A stretch of 64,000 bases of DNA from positions 744,001-808,000 of the forward strand of contig NZ_QUOU01000001.1 of assembly GCF_003390335.1 (NCBI RefSeq), given 5' to 3'. The DNA is from Thalassotalea euphylliae. Its GTDB lineage: Bacteria; Pseudomonadota; Gammaproteobacteria; Enterobacterales; Alteromonadaceae. Shown one piece after another: positions 17,420 to 27,413 of the stretch (position 1 is its first letter; each line of letters opens with the position of its first letter). The notes under the pieces were generated by a model, which saw only the letters and a list, made by a program, of their open reading frames with translations, did not search any database and was not told where the DNA came from. The position numbers and the translations under genes were made by a program.

Positions 17420-19657
17420 TTATTCGTATTGGTTTAGCAGGGGATGCTCCAACATTTTTATATCAACATTTATTGATTGGCTTTGGCTAAAAATTAATTG
17501 TTTCTGGCGCTGATTGATACTAAGTGGTGTATTGCGATTTACCGTGCGCAGCGGCATCTTTAACAGTGTTTGTTTTCTATTGCTGATGAGATCAAGTAGC
17601 ACTACTTCTTGATGGTTGGCAAAGTTTTGCAAGTAGTAAATACTGTCGCCATTGACGAGCCAACTGTAATCACTGGCTAGTTGTTCGGCCGAAATCATTA
17701 ACTCAGCCTGCTCGGTTTCAAGGCTTGACGCGATCTGATTTGCACTGTCTTTAATGCTCAAACGATAAAGGCCTTGGTCATCTACGCTGTACCAAATATC
17801 ATCAGCTAAACTTTGCACAGCATAGCTAGCCTCGACTTCAATTAGCACTTTTGCTTGGCCGTCGAGTGTCATTTGATAGAGCTTTGCCTGCTCACTTGCC
17901 TCATCGAAAGCTTCAACTAATAAACTGCGATCGTCTAGCATCCAGCTAGGCGTGCCAAAGCTAGTCAATCGACTACTAATCCGATTAACTTGTTTGGTTT
18001 TGATATCAATAACATAAATGGCATTACGCGCACTGGCTTTATCACGTACTAAAAAGGCAATTTTATCGCCTTGGTGCGACCACCGAGGAACCGACACATT
18101 CTTGGCGAGGTTGGTCAATTGTTTGCGGTTAGTGCCGTCGCCCTCGGCAAGCCATATTTCATTATGTCCCGATTCATTGGAAACATAGGTAATTTGCTGA
18201 CGTTGCTCAGAAAAGTCGACATCTTTGTAGTTAAACCGAGACTGTAAAATTGGAAAGGGAACAGAAAGTACCTGTTCAGCCAACGATAAACTGCCAATAA
18301 AGCTGTTTAGCTGCCAATCGTGATAGACAACGCGACTAGAGTTCGAGATAAATGACGGAAAGCTAAAACCGGGTACATTTAGTTTGCTGACTTCTTTCGT
18401 TTTTATATCAATAGCATAGCCATCTCGTTGGTTGGCAATTTCGGCGCTGTAGACAATGTGCTGGCCTGATGGATGCCAGGCCATACCGTGGATGTCTGTT
18501 TGGCCTGTAGTGAGTCGCTCGGCTTGCTTATTGATACGATCGAATAAAAAGATATCTTCTTCATAGGGCTGAGCACGCCTTGTAAAGGCAAGCAGGCGAT
18601 CATCTGGCGAGAAAACAGCATCCCGATCTGAATATTCACAGTCAGTGCGACATGAAATCCGCTCTGGCCTTGCGTTTTCTGTCGTTAGATCAAGTAAGTA
18701 AATACCGACGTCTGCGTTATCGGGATCAATACCATTAAAGGCTAATAACTGGCCGTTATTTGAAATGGAGAGGGCTCCGTTTACTTGCGGTTTGCAGGAG
18801 GCTAGCTTGGTTTGCCCCTTAGTTTGCAGATCGAGTTTCACAATGTGGCAGCGATCCTTTTGCCATGATTTTTGGACAAAGTAGATAACCTTACCCAACT
18901 TGCCCCAAACGGGTTTTGATTCTCTATCGGTGTCGAAAGTAAGTTGCTCTGGTGCCAAGCTCGGCTGTGAGAGATCTTTAAGGTATAAATCAGGGGCGCG
19001 ATTCGCTTGTTTCCAGTAATAAACCAGGTACCTGCCATCAGGTGACGTTGCCGGATAAATCGCCCGCCCCGGTAGTGATGTCAGGGCAGTGATTTGGGGA
19101 ACTGCTGATGGCCTGCTATGCCAGTATGTATACGACCAAGACAGAGCGATAACGATAACAAGTGCTAACGTGGTTAGCCGCCAACCCAGTTGTTTAACAC
19201 CATGGTCAATTGAAGCATGGTGATGATTTGCCCCCTCGCTTTCAGCCTGCTCACTTCGAGATTCACTGAATGGCTCTGTTAACTGCTCGCTTAACTGTGA
19301 TGATTTAACGCCGACGAGTTGTTCCTTGCTTAGGTAGTGAGGCTGGTGTACTAATCGATAACCACCTTTGCGTACGGTTTGGATAAATTCATCACCATTT
19401 TGGTGAAGCTTTTGTCGAATGTGCCAGATGGCGTTGGTCAGTGCTTTTTCACCAACATAACTATTGCCACCCCAAATATTCTCAATCAACTCATCGCGGC
19501 TTACTAGGTTCGGATAGTTTTGGGCTAAATAGGCGAGTACTTCAATAAACTTGGGCTGCAGTAATTCAATATCACCGTGCTCGATCTGAACGCTGTGATC
19601 TTCGGGAATAACGGTGTAACAACCGATCTTAAATGATGTACTGCTTGTTATTGTCAT
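17420..19657 (-). CDS. CadC/ToxR-type transmembrane regulator with TolB-like beta-propeller
   Basis: One-component membrane transcription regulator of 745 residues. An OmpR/PhoB-type winged helix occupies about 8-105 (IELLQPKFIEVLAYLAQNY, the recognition region EKALTNAIWHIRQKL, and the wing VRKGGYRLV). A linker leads to a single membrane helix near 163-178 (TLALVIVIALSWSYTY). The remaining 560 periplasmic residues are repeats of the TolB/WD40-like type (ATSPDGRYLVYY, WHPSGQHIVYSAE, WSHQGDKIAFL). The protein would sense something outside the inner membrane and act directly on DNA. It is divergent from a TonB receptor and S9 peptidase gene pair, its most likely targets. The ligand is unknown. 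Confidence 0.88.
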   Translation of the reverse strand: MTITSSTSFKIGCYTVIPEDHSVQIEHGDIELLQPKFIEVLAYLAQNYPNLVSRDELIENIWGGNSYVGEKALTNAIWHIRQKLHQNGDEFIQTVRKGGYRLVHQPHYLSKEQLVGVKSSQLSEQLTEPFSESRSEQAESEGANHHHASIDHGVKQLGWRLTTLALVIVIALSWSYTYWHSRPSAVPQITALTSLPGRAIYPATSPDGRYLVYYWKQANRAPDLYLKDLSQPSLAPEQLTFDTDRESKPVWGKLGKVIYFVQKSWQKDRCHIVKLDLQTKGQTKLASCKPQVNGALSISNNGQLLAFNGIDPDNADVGIYLLDLTTENARPERISCRTDCEYSDRDAVFSPDDRLLAFTRRAQPYEEDIFLFDRINKQAERLTTGQTDIHGMAWHPSGQHIVYSAEIANQRDGYAIDIKTKEVSKLNVPGFSFPSFISNSSRVVYHDWQLNSFIGSLSLAEQVLSVPFPILQSRFNYKDVDFSEQRQQITYVSNESGHNEIWLAEGDGTNRKQLTNLAKNVSVPRWSHQGDKIAFLVRDKASARNAIYVIDIKTKQVNRISSRLTSFGTPSWMLDDRSLLVEAFDEASEQAKLYQMTLDGQAKVLIEVEASYAVQSLADDIWYSVDDQGLYRLSIKDSANQIASSLETEQAELMISAEQLASDYSWLVNGDSIYYLQNFANHQEVVLLDLISNRKQTLLKMPLRTVNRNTPLSINQRQKQLIFSQSQSINVDIKMLEHPLLNQYE

Positions 19658-19934
19658 AAGATGGCGTAAAGCCTAGTAAAAATAAGTAAATAGAGATTAA
19701 ATAGATATTAAAAGGTGAAAAAAACGAGCTGTCCATTCTTTTTTTAACATTCTGTTTTCTCTATAAAAAGATTGAGCGCTATTTATGCTGGGAAAATTTA
19801 CCTAACAAACCTTCAAATAAAGATTCCTGTAATTAAACCGCTGAAAAAACTCAACCTTGAGTTAATTGTGCGGGCTGTTATCAGGACTCAGCTAGCGTTA
19901 ATAATAACGATTACTACACCTGGGAAATAACAAG

Positions 19935-22928
19935 ATGGAAGCAAAATTCAAGCTAAGTACTCTTACCGCAGCGATACTAACGCCACTCATTACCTTTACT
20001 AGCTTACCAAGCGCGTTTGCACAACAGTCAGAGTCTCAACAACAAGCCGCTGAAAAAGAAATAGAAAAAATTCAAATTACCGGCTCGCGGATCAAACGCT
20101 ATGAGTTTGCCATGCCAATGCCTCTGGTTGGGTTAAATAAAGAGGATATAGATGTTATTGGCAGCAACGATATCGCCGACGTATTGTTTGAAGTGCCATC
20201 GGCAGTTGCCGGCATCAGCTCGTCTACATCCACGACGAGTCTTCAAAATTCTGGTTTGAATACTGCTAATTTACGCGGCCTGGGCGACAACCGAACCTTA
20301 GTACTTATTGATGGCCGTCGCACTGTCTCAAACAGTGCTAATGGCAACCGGGTGAGTTTAGGCACAATTCCATCGAGCTTCGTTGACAAAGTAGAAGTGA
20401 TTACTGGTGGGGCATCTGCCGTTTATGGCTCTGATGCGGTTGCAGGTGTGGTTAACATCATTACGGAAAACAACCAGGAAGGTTTTGAAGTTGATGCCAG
20501 AGCAGGGCGCAGTAATAGTTTATCGAATGAAGACTATACCTTTGACATCAGTTGGGGTGGTAGTTTCGCCAATGATAAAGGTTATGTTTTCGCTTCGCTC
20601 AATTACGACAAAGAAACTGCCATTCGCGCGCGCAATGTACCTCGTTCACTGATCCAGGCGGACTATCAATATGACGATGGGGTAAATACCTTTGTTAATA
20701 TGTTAGGTGATCGTATACCGGTTGGCGATATCACCCCGGATCAATACGGTAGCCTAAGCTCAGATCCCGATGGTGGCCGCTTTGACGGTAGTAATTTTTG
20801 GTATGACGAAAATGGCTTGCGCGAAGACTTTGAGGGCGATCGCGACGGTTATGATTTTCGTATCGAGGACGATTTAGACGGTGCTCGTGACCGCCTAAAT
20901 TTAGCCCTTAAAGGCAGTTATCAACTCACCGAAGACATTAAAGCGTTTGCAACCTTAATTCACTCGGATATTGATACGAATAACCAGCGTGAACCAGAAG
21001 GGGATGACTATAACGATAACCACCCACTAATCGACCCTGTCACTTTTGCCGCCACAGACTTTGATGCTGGTCGTATTTCGTTAGACAATCCATTTGCGCC
21101 ACAAGTGATTATTGATGCTGAATCCAGTCGCGGTATTCGCTGGGATCGTCGATTCGTTGAGGTTGGCCGCCAGCTTACCGAAAATGAGCGTCAAACCACT
21201 CGTTTTTGGACTGGGCTCAGCGGTACTGTTTTCGACGGGCAGTGGGATTGGGAAACCTCGGTTGGTTACGGCCGCTATAAGCAAGAGCAGGTGCGCTTTA
21301 ACGAAATTGATATTGTTAACTTGCGCAATGGTTTAAATGCAGAACAGCTGGCTGATGGTACCATTCAGTGTGCAGACGCTGATGCACGTGCTAATGGCTG
21401 CGTACCCGTCAATTTATTTGGACGTGGCTCAATAACCCCAGAAGCGGCAGATTACATCCGCGCCAACCTTGCCCAAGAGGCAATTGTCGAGCAGTTTACG
21501 GTGCAAGGTTATATGGCGGGAGATCTGTTTGAAGTACCAGCAGGTACTGTTGGTGCAGCATTTGGCTTTGAATACCGCAAAGATCAGATGGAGCTTAATC
21601 CGGATGACTTAAATCAGCGTGGTGGTCATTCATCAGGCCATGTGCCAGCGTTTGACGGGGACTACAACGTCACCGAAGTCTTTGCCGAAGTGTCAATCCC
21701 GTTGCTGGAAGGCTTAACGGCGGTTGAATTCCTCAGTTCAGATTTATCGGTTCGTGTTGCTGACTACAGTATTAACAATATTGGCACTGTCGTCAGTTTT
21801 GGTGCTGGCCTACAATGGCAGCCGATTGAAGAACTTAATATTCGTACGTCATTTCAACGCGCGTTGCGCGCACCAGATTTAACCGAGCTATTTTCACCAC
21901 CGCGCGGTGACGTGGATTCGTTTACGGATATTTGTGATGGTATTGATGCCAGTACAACAGGCCGTATCGCCGATAATTGCCGTTCTGTTTCAGGAATTGC
22001 AGCAACCATCGCCGAGCTTGGCGTGTATGAAGAAGACAGTGGTAGCCACTCTTCGCCGAATGCGGGTAATTTAAACCTCAAAGAAGAAGAAGCGGATACG
22101 CGCACTATTGGCTTTGTGTGGCAGCCGTCATACATCGAAGGGTTTAGTTTCGCAGCAGACTATTACAACGTCGAAATCACGGATGTGATTGATGCCTACT
22201 CGAACTCTGATATTTTGCGTCAGTGTTATGACAGTGACAGTTTTGGGGCAGATAACCCCTTTTGTCAGGATATCAGCAGAAATGCCGAAGATGGTCAGCT
22301 AACGAATATCATTCAGCGTCAATTCAATTTGAATTCGTTAGAAAGCAGCGGTGTCGATTATCAAGTTAATTACGAGTTTGAGCTAGATGGCCTTGGGTTA
22401 CCTGGGGAGTTGGAAGTACGTTACTTACACACCCACTTGATCAAGCATGTGTTGACCTCTGATGGTTTGGATGGCCAAATTATTGATGATCAAAAAGGCG
22501 AGCTAGTAAACGAGAAGTTTGAAGATCGAGGTCGTTTAAGTCTGACTTGGCGTTACGATGACTGGCGTGTTAGCTGGCGTACCATTTACTACGGCTCTAG
22601 TTTTGATAGTAACGAACTCAAAGGTGCTTACGAAGAAGCGATTGCTGATCACCAAGAAGCTCTGGCTAGCGACCCAGGTGCTATTGCGCCGGAAAAACCA
22701 CTATTTCTCGATATTGATGAAGAGTTCTTCCACAACTTTACGCTGTCATATACCCATCAGTTCAACGATGTTAAAGCCCGCTTCTCGGTTGGTCTAAATA
22801 ATGTCTTTGACAATGAAGGGCCGTTCTTACCAACGGGTGATACTGAGGCTGGTGGTTCACATAATGTTGCCGACGCCTTTGGCTATCGCGGACGTTATGG
22901 TTACGCCCGTGTCAACTTAACCTTCTAA
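19935..22928 (+). CDS. TonB-dependent outer-membrane receptor
   Basis: Outer-membrane active transporter of 997 residues. A signal peptide ends near AFA-QQ (about residue 30). A TonB-box-like segment (IEKIQITGSRIKR) is followed by the plug domain (DIADVLFEVPSAVAG, NTANLRGLGDNRTLVLIDGRR, GGASAVYGSDAVAGVVNII). A barrel of about 750 residues ends in the aromatic-terminated strand YGYARVNLTF. Plug wording and size place it in the large receptor class found with peptide or glycan utilisation in marine Alteromonadales rather than with siderophores. It is followed 141 bp later by an S9 peptidase and preceded by a divergent membrane regulator, which suggests uptake of peptides. Confidence 0.93.
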   Translation: MEAKFKLSTLTAAILTPLITFTSLPSAFAQQSESQQQAAEKEIEKIQITGSRIKRYEFAMPMPLVGLNKEDIDVIGSNDIADVLFEVPSAVAGISSSTSTTSLQNSGLNTANLRGLGDNRTLVLIDGRRTVSNSANGNRVSLGTIPSSFVDKVEVITGGASAVYGSDAVAGVVNIITENNQEGFEVDARAGRSNSLSNEDYTFDISWGGSFANDKGYVFASLNYDKETAIRARNVPRSLIQADYQYDDGVNTFVNMLGDRIPVGDITPDQYGSLSSDPDGGRFDGSNFWYDENGLREDFEGDRDGYDFRIEDDLDGARDRLNLALKGSYQLTEDIKAFATLIHSDIDTNNQREPEGDDYNDNHPLIDPVTFAATDFDAGRISLDNPFAPQVIIDAESSRGIRWDRRFVEVGRQLTENERQTTRFWTGLSGTVFDGQWDWETSVGYGRYKQEQVRFNEIDIVNLRNGLNAEQLADGTIQCADADARANGCVPVNLFGRGSITPEAADYIRANLAQEAIVEQFTVQGYMAGDLFEVPAGTVGAAFGFEYRKDQMELNPDDLNQRGGHSSGHVPAFDGDYNVTEVFAEVSIPLLEGLTAVEFLSSDLSVRVADYSINNIGTVVSFGAGLQWQPIEELNIRTSFQRALRAPDLTELFSPPRGDVDSFTDICDGIDASTTGRIADNCRSVSGIAATIAELGVYEEDSGSHSSPNAGNLNLKEEEADTRTIGFVWQPSYIEGFSFAADYYNVEITDVIDAYSNSDILRQCYDSDSFGADNPFCQDISRNAEDGQLTNIIQRQFNLNSLESSGVDYQVNYEFELDGLGLPGELEVRYLHTHLIKHVLTSDGLDGQIIDDQKGELVNEKFEDRGRLSLTWRYDDWRVSWRTIYYGSSFDSNELKGAYEEAIADHQEALASDPGAIAPEKPLFLDIDEEFFHNFTLSYTHQFNDVKARFSVGLNNVFDNEGPFLPTGDTEAGGSHNVADAFGYRGRYGYARVNLTF

Positions 22929-23069
22929 AACATTGCTGGCTAGCATGCGCTAGCCAGCTTGCCAATTTAATTTAGGCATCTATTTTTTCTCATTGCCCAA
23001 TCTTCCTTTTGGTTAACAGTCAGCCTGCTGACGGTTAACCCCGTTAGAAAACTAATTGAGTAGCAAATT

Positions 23070-25196
23070 ATGTGTAAGTTTCATGTGCTAATCATAGTGT
23101 TATGGTCAGTCTTTTTTACGGCTTGTGCTGCCAAGGTTAGCACCACTTCAGAGCCGCCCGTACCAGCGCTCATTGCAGCCCCAGAACAGAGTATGCGCGC
23201 ATCGCTTTCGCCAACCAAAACTTCAGCCAAAGCCATGACGATTGCAGATGTGCTTGAGTTGAGTAAAGTGCGCAGTGCGCGATTAACTCGTGATGGCCAA
23301 AGCTTAGTCTATTTAAAAAGCCAACTCGATTGGCGTGGCAATCGCTGGGTGAATCAAGTATGGCGCTATCAAGAAGCGACAGGAAAGAGCCGCCAATTAA
23401 CGTTTGGCCGAAACTCGGTGAGTAATTTAGTGCTGTCTCCGGACGATCAGCAAATCGCTTTTTTCACGCGCCGCGACAAGGACAAAAGCCGCCAACTTTA
23501 CGTTATGCACCTTGATGGTGGCGAGGCTTATCCGCTAAGTAAGCTTGAGGTTAGCCCTAATAATCTAACCTGGTCTCCTGATGGTCAACACCTGTATTTC
23601 ACCGCACAACCGTCACTCTCTAAAGAGCAGCAAAAAGCGCGAAAAAACAAGGCCATTATTAAGGCATTTGAAGATCCAAACGATAAATATGCGCTCTGGC
23701 GCATAAGCCTAGCATCGGGCAAGGTCGAACAGCTGACACAAGCTAACCGCTCGATTGTTTACTACCAGTTAGCGAATGACAGCCAAACCGTACTACTGAG
23801 TAAAGCGCCAGGAAAACTCTTGGATCAGCGTCATCAAGCTGAGCTTTGGTTATTGAATCTCGCAGATAAAAGTGAACGACGTTTAACGTATAACCATTAT
23901 TTTGAACGCAATGGCCGCTTATCCGCTGACGGTAAACTCGTTATCTACACGGCCACGGTGAATGATCAGCAGGAGCAATATCACAACAGCAAGTTATTTG
24001 TGTTGGATGTTGAGCAGCAAACGACTAGGTTGTTGAGCCAAAACTTTATCGGTGAAATTGAAGATATTGAGTGGGCTGCGACCGCTAACCATGTACTCTT
24101 CGTTGCCAATATTGGGGTAAGTAGCCATTTACATCAGGTCAATATGAGCACTAATGAGATCACTCAGCTGACTTTTGGTGATTGGACGATTGATGATTGG
24201 TTTTATCAACCGTCACTTGACCGCCACATTATTGAAAAACGAAGTGCGACAGAGCCGGGGGATTTTTGGCAATTAGCAAGCCGTGAACATAGCTTCGCTG
24301 ATGTTCAACCAAGTGTGAAATTAAAGCGCCTAACTGGCCATTACCAAAATATTGCGCAGCAATTTCTGCTTCCCGAGCAGAAAAAAATCAGTTGGTCTAG
24401 CCATGATGGCCAAAGCATAGAAGGGTTGCTGACGTTTCCCCTGAATTACCGTGCGGGCAATGCTTTCCCGTTGGTTGTACAAACGCATGGTGGCCCTCGC
24501 AGCTCAGATCAATTTGGATTATGGAGTACTTCAGACTACCTGCCAGTATTAGCCGCTCATGGCTATGGCATCTTAATGGTTAACCATCGTGGTAGCACAG
24601 GGTACGGCGATGAATTTCTTCGCGATATGGTTGGTGGGTACTTTAGGAATGCCCATTTAGATGTCTTGTCTGGCGTCGATTTCCTCATTGAAGAGGGGCT
24701 AGCAGCCCCCGAAAAGCTCGTTAAAATGGGGTGGAGTGCCGGTGGTCATATGACGAACAAAATGATCACCTTTACTGATAGGTTCAAAGTCGCCTCGTCT
24801 GGCGCAGGCGCCGTTGATTGGCTGTCTATGTATGGTGAAACTGATGCTGCCTATATGCGAACTTGGTGGTTTGGTGGTAAACCATGGGAGCAAAATGCGC
24901 CAATTGCGACATATCGCCAAAATTCAGTAGTCAATGAGCTGTGGAAGGTTAAAACTCCGACGTTAATTTTTGTTGGGGAAAAAGATGTTAGAGTGCCTTC
25001 GACACAGTCAAAATTGCTCTTTCGTGGTCTGCGCGATAACGGTGTCGATACCGAGCTTTATATCGCAAAGGGAGAACCACATGGTTTTCGCAAGCCGAAA
25101 AATCGACTGTTCAAGATTAACAAAGAGCTGGAATGGTTTGATCGTTATATATTCAATAAAACCTACTCACATGAGCCAATACCTAAGCGGCATTAA
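23070..25196 (+). CDS. S9-family prolyl-oligopeptidase-type peptidase, probable lipoprotein
   Basis: Serine peptidase of the acylaminoacyl-peptidase/dipeptidyl-peptidase IV group, 708 residues. The N-terminus MCKFHVLIIVLWSVFFTACAAK has a lipobox-like TAC, so it may be membrane-anchored. A beta-propeller with TolB-like repeats (LSPDDQQIAFFTRR, WSPDGQHLYFTA) covers about 60-420. The alpha/beta-hydrolase domain carries the nucleophile Ser in GWSAGGH (about 555), the Asp in GEKDVRVP (about 638) and the His in GEPHGF (about 670). The oxyanion region TYGDEFL/RGSTGYG is also present. It should trim peptides brought in by the neighbouring TonB receptor; that link is an inference from position. Confidence 0.93.
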   Translation: MCKFHVLIIVLWSVFFTACAAKVSTTSEPPVPALIAAPEQSMRASLSPTKTSAKAMTIADVLELSKVRSARLTRDGQSLVYLKSQLDWRGNRWVNQVWRYQEATGKSRQLTFGRNSVSNLVLSPDDQQIAFFTRRDKDKSRQLYVMHLDGGEAYPLSKLEVSPNNLTWSPDGQHLYFTAQPSLSKEQQKARKNKAIIKAFEDPNDKYALWRISLASGKVEQLTQANRSIVYYQLANDSQTVLLSKAPGKLLDQRHQAELWLLNLADKSERRLTYNHYFERNGRLSADGKLVIYTATVNDQQEQYHNSKLFVLDVEQQTTRLLSQNFIGEIEDIEWAATANHVLFVANIGVSSHLHQVNMSTNEITQLTFGDWTIDDWFYQPSLDRHIIEKRSATEPGDFWQLASREHSFADVQPSVKLKRLTGHYQNIAQQFLLPEQKKISWSSHDGQSIEGLLTFPLNYRAGNAFPLVVQTHGGPRSSDQFGLWSTSDYLPVLAAHGYGILMVNHRGSTGYGDEFLRDMVGGYFRNAHLDVLSGVDFLIEEGLAAPEKLVKMGWSAGGHMTNKMITFTDRFKVASSGAGAVDWLSMYGETDAAYMRTWWFGGKPWEQNAPIATYRQNSVVNELWKVKTPTLIFVGEKDVRVPSTQSKLLFRGLRDNGVDTELYIAKGEPHGFRKPKNRLFKINKELEWFDRYIFNKTYSHEPIPKRH

Positions 25197-25281
25197 GAGT
25201 AGCCACAACAGGATAAGCCGCGTGCTTGATATTGCGATAGCTCAATCACCCACATAGTAATTTACCGTCAGCCAATCTCTG

Positions 25282-25318
25282 CCTAACCAGCTGTTTATTC
25301 AGCTTGGTTAGGTATTTT
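25282..25318 (+). terminator. Rho-independent terminator after the S9 peptidase
   Basis: CCTAACCAGCTG pairs with CAGCTTGGTTAGG (one bulged base) around a short loop and is followed by TATTTTTA. It lies about 85 bp past the peptidase stop. Confidence 0.65.
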
Positions 25319-25407
25319 TACATTTGTTTTCTAACGGGTTTCTGATATTACTAGCTCTACCAACAATAATAGAAATCCAAACAATAGATGGGGAGTAAGC
25401 AGGGCAG

Positions 25408-25968
25408 ATGAAGGGCAGCGCGGTATTTTTGGCCTTGATTGATCGCATCACCGAGGGGGTTGGTGCGGTTATTCGCTGGCTCACTTTGTTCATGGTCTTA
25501 CTGACATTTGCAATCGTGGTATTGCGTTACGGTTTCAATATTGGCTGGATCGCGATGCAAGAGTCGGTGCTTTATCTTCACGGTCTGGTTTTTATGTTAG
25601 GTGCAGCATACACGCTTAAAGCCGACGGACATGTAAGAGTAGACATTTTTTATCAAAATTACAGCGCCAAACAAAAAGCCCTCGTCAATCTCGTTGGTAC
25701 GCTCGTACTGTTACTTCCTGTGGTTATTTTCGTGTTTGTTGCTTCTTATGACTATGTGCTTACGTCGTGGCGTATTGCTGAAAAATCGTCTGAGGCGGGT
25801 GGCCTGCCGTTTGTTTATCTGAGTAAAACCTACCTTTGGTTATTTGCGATTACGCTTGGCTTGCAAGGTATCGCCGAGTGCTTACGCAATATCAATATTC
25901 TGCTAGCCAGTGATGATGACCGAGGTGAACAGGGTGAGAATCAACGCGAAGAGGAGGCGACATTATGA
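25408..25968 (+). CDS. dctQ: TRAP transporter small permease subunit (DctQ type)
   Basis: Small membrane subunit of a tripartite ATP-independent periplasmic transporter, 186 residues with four hydrophobic segments. Recognisable are IGWIAMQESVLYLHGLVFMLGAAYTLKADGHVRVDIFYQNYS, the DctQ signature around helices 2 and 3, and KSSEAGGLPFVYLSKTYLW. It is translationally coupled to the large permease: the stop codon overlaps the next ATG by 4 bp. Its C-terminus is charged (DDDRGEQGENQ). The gene starts the operon dctQ-dctM-dctP. Confidence 0.92.
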   Translation: MKGSAVFLALIDRITEGVGAVIRWLTLFMVLLTFAIVVLRYGFNIGWIAMQESVLYLHGLVFMLGAAYTLKADGHVRVDIFYQNYSAKQKALVNLVGTLVLLLPVVIFVFVASYDYVLTSWRIAEKSSEAGGLPFVYLSKTYLWLFAITLGLQGIAECLRNINILLASDDDRGEQGENQREEEATL

Positions 25969-27353
25969 TGACCTTGATGCCGCTTTTGATGTTCTTGCTC
26001 GTCTGCGTAATCTTGCTCATCGGTTATCCAGTGGCTTTGACCTTGGCTGGCGTTGCACTTATTTTCGCTGGCATTGGTGTCGCAACCGGAGTGTTTGAAC
26101 CGCTGTTTCTCAATGCTTTGCCGAGCCGTCTTTACGGCGTTATTAACAATCAAACGCTGCTTGCCGTGCCACTGTTTGTGTTTATGGGGGCGATGCTAGA
26201 GCGCGCCAAAATAGCGGAAAATTTATTAACGGCAATGTCGCTGCTCATGGGGCGCTTTCACGGAGGCTTAGCTATCGCCGTCACGTTAGTAGGGATGCTG
26301 TTAGCGGCCAGCACCGGGATTGTTGGGGCAACCGTGGTCACTATGGGATTGTTGTCACTGCCAACCATGCTAAAACGCGGTTACGACCCTAAATTTTCAA
26401 CAGGGATCATTTGCGCCACCGGCACGCTAGGGCAAATTATTCCACCATCAATCGCTCTGGTGTTATTGGGGGATGTTTTATCTAGCGCCTATCAACAAGC
26501 GCAGTTAAAAATGGGGATTTTTAATCCTGAAACGGTCTCAGTAGGGGAGTTGTTTGCCGGTGCTGTGGTACCTGGCCTATTACTTGTTGCTTTGTACATA
26601 GGGTATTGTTTGGCGGTGGCACTGTTTAAGCCGAAAGCAGCCCCTAAAGTGGCGAGAGAGGATATTGCTGAACTCGATCAACAGCAGTCATTGGCCAGTA
26701 TCGTGCTTAGTGCATTGTTGCCCCCCTTGTTGCTGATTGTTGCTGTATTGGGGTCTATTTTATTTGGCTATGCAACCCCAACTGAAGCCGCTGGAGTCGG
26801 TGCGATGGGCGCTTTGTTGCTGGCGCTTATTCAAGGCCAGTTGAGCAAAGTAAACTTAACCGCGGTGATGGACAGCACCGTAAAAATCACCGCTATGGTG
26901 TTTTTAATTTTAATTGGTGCTAGCTTATTTTCGCTCGTATTTCGCGGCTTTGGCGGTGAAGAACTGGTACATGGCTTTTTCCAACAAATGCCGGGTGGCG
27001 TGCTTGGCGCAACGCTAATCGTGATGTTGGTGATTTTTTTACTGGGCTTTATTCTCGACTTTATTGAAATTACCTTTGTTGTTATTCCAATCGTCGCGCC
27101 AGTGTTATTGATGATGGGGTTAGATCCCATTTGGCTCGGCATTATGATTGCTATTAACCTGCAAACTTCCTTTTTAACGCCGCCTTTTGGCTTTGCCTTA
27201 TTTTATTTGCGTGGTGTTGCCGATAAAGTAGTCAAAACTGCGGATATTTATCGCGGGGTTATTCCGTTTATCGCCATTCAATTATTGTTACTGATTATTC
27301 TGGCGATTTGGCCGACTTTAGTGACTTGGTTGCCTAAACTCGTTTACGGCTAG
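25965..27353 (+). CDS. dctM: TRAP transporter large permease subunit (DctM type)
   Basis: Large membrane subunit that forms the ion-coupled channel of the TRAP transporter. The 462 residues contain a dozen or so membrane helices. Family motifs seen are VFMGAMLERAKIAENLL, GRFHGGLAIAVTLVGMLLAASTGIVGATVVTMGLL, GTLGQIIPPSIALVLLGDVL and LGFILDFIEITFVVIPIVAPVL, with the conserved ending NLQTSFLTPPFGFALFYLRGVA. The sequence is closest in style to the permeases that pair with 2-oxo-acid or mannitol binding proteins. It overlaps dctQ by 4 bp and is followed 60 bp later by the binding protein. Confidence 0.95.
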   Translation: MMTLMPLLMFLLVCVILLIGYPVALTLAGVALIFAGIGVATGVFEPLFLNALPSRLYGVINNQTLLAVPLFVFMGAMLERAKIAENLLTAMSLLMGRFHGGLAIAVTLVGMLLAASTGIVGATVVTMGLLSLPTMLKRGYDPKFSTGIICATGTLGQIIPPSIALVLLGDVLSSAYQQAQLKMGIFNPETVSVGELFAGAVVPGLLLVALYIGYCLAVALFKPKAAPKVAREDIAELDQQQSLASIVLSALLPPLLLIVAVLGSILFGYATPTEAAGVGAMGALLLALIQGQLSKVNLTAVMDSTVKITAMVFLILIGASLFSLVFRGFGGEELVHGFFQQMPGGVLGATLIVMLVIFLLGFILDFIEITFVVIPIVAPVLLMMGLDPIWLGIMIAINLQTSFLTPPFGFALFYLRGVADKVVKTADIYRGVIPFIAIQLLLLIILAIWPTLVTWLPKLVYG

Positions 27354-27413
27354 CGTCATAATTACAAAAGCGTTAAAAACAACTACAACAAAGATTACAA
27401 CAAGGATAAAAAC

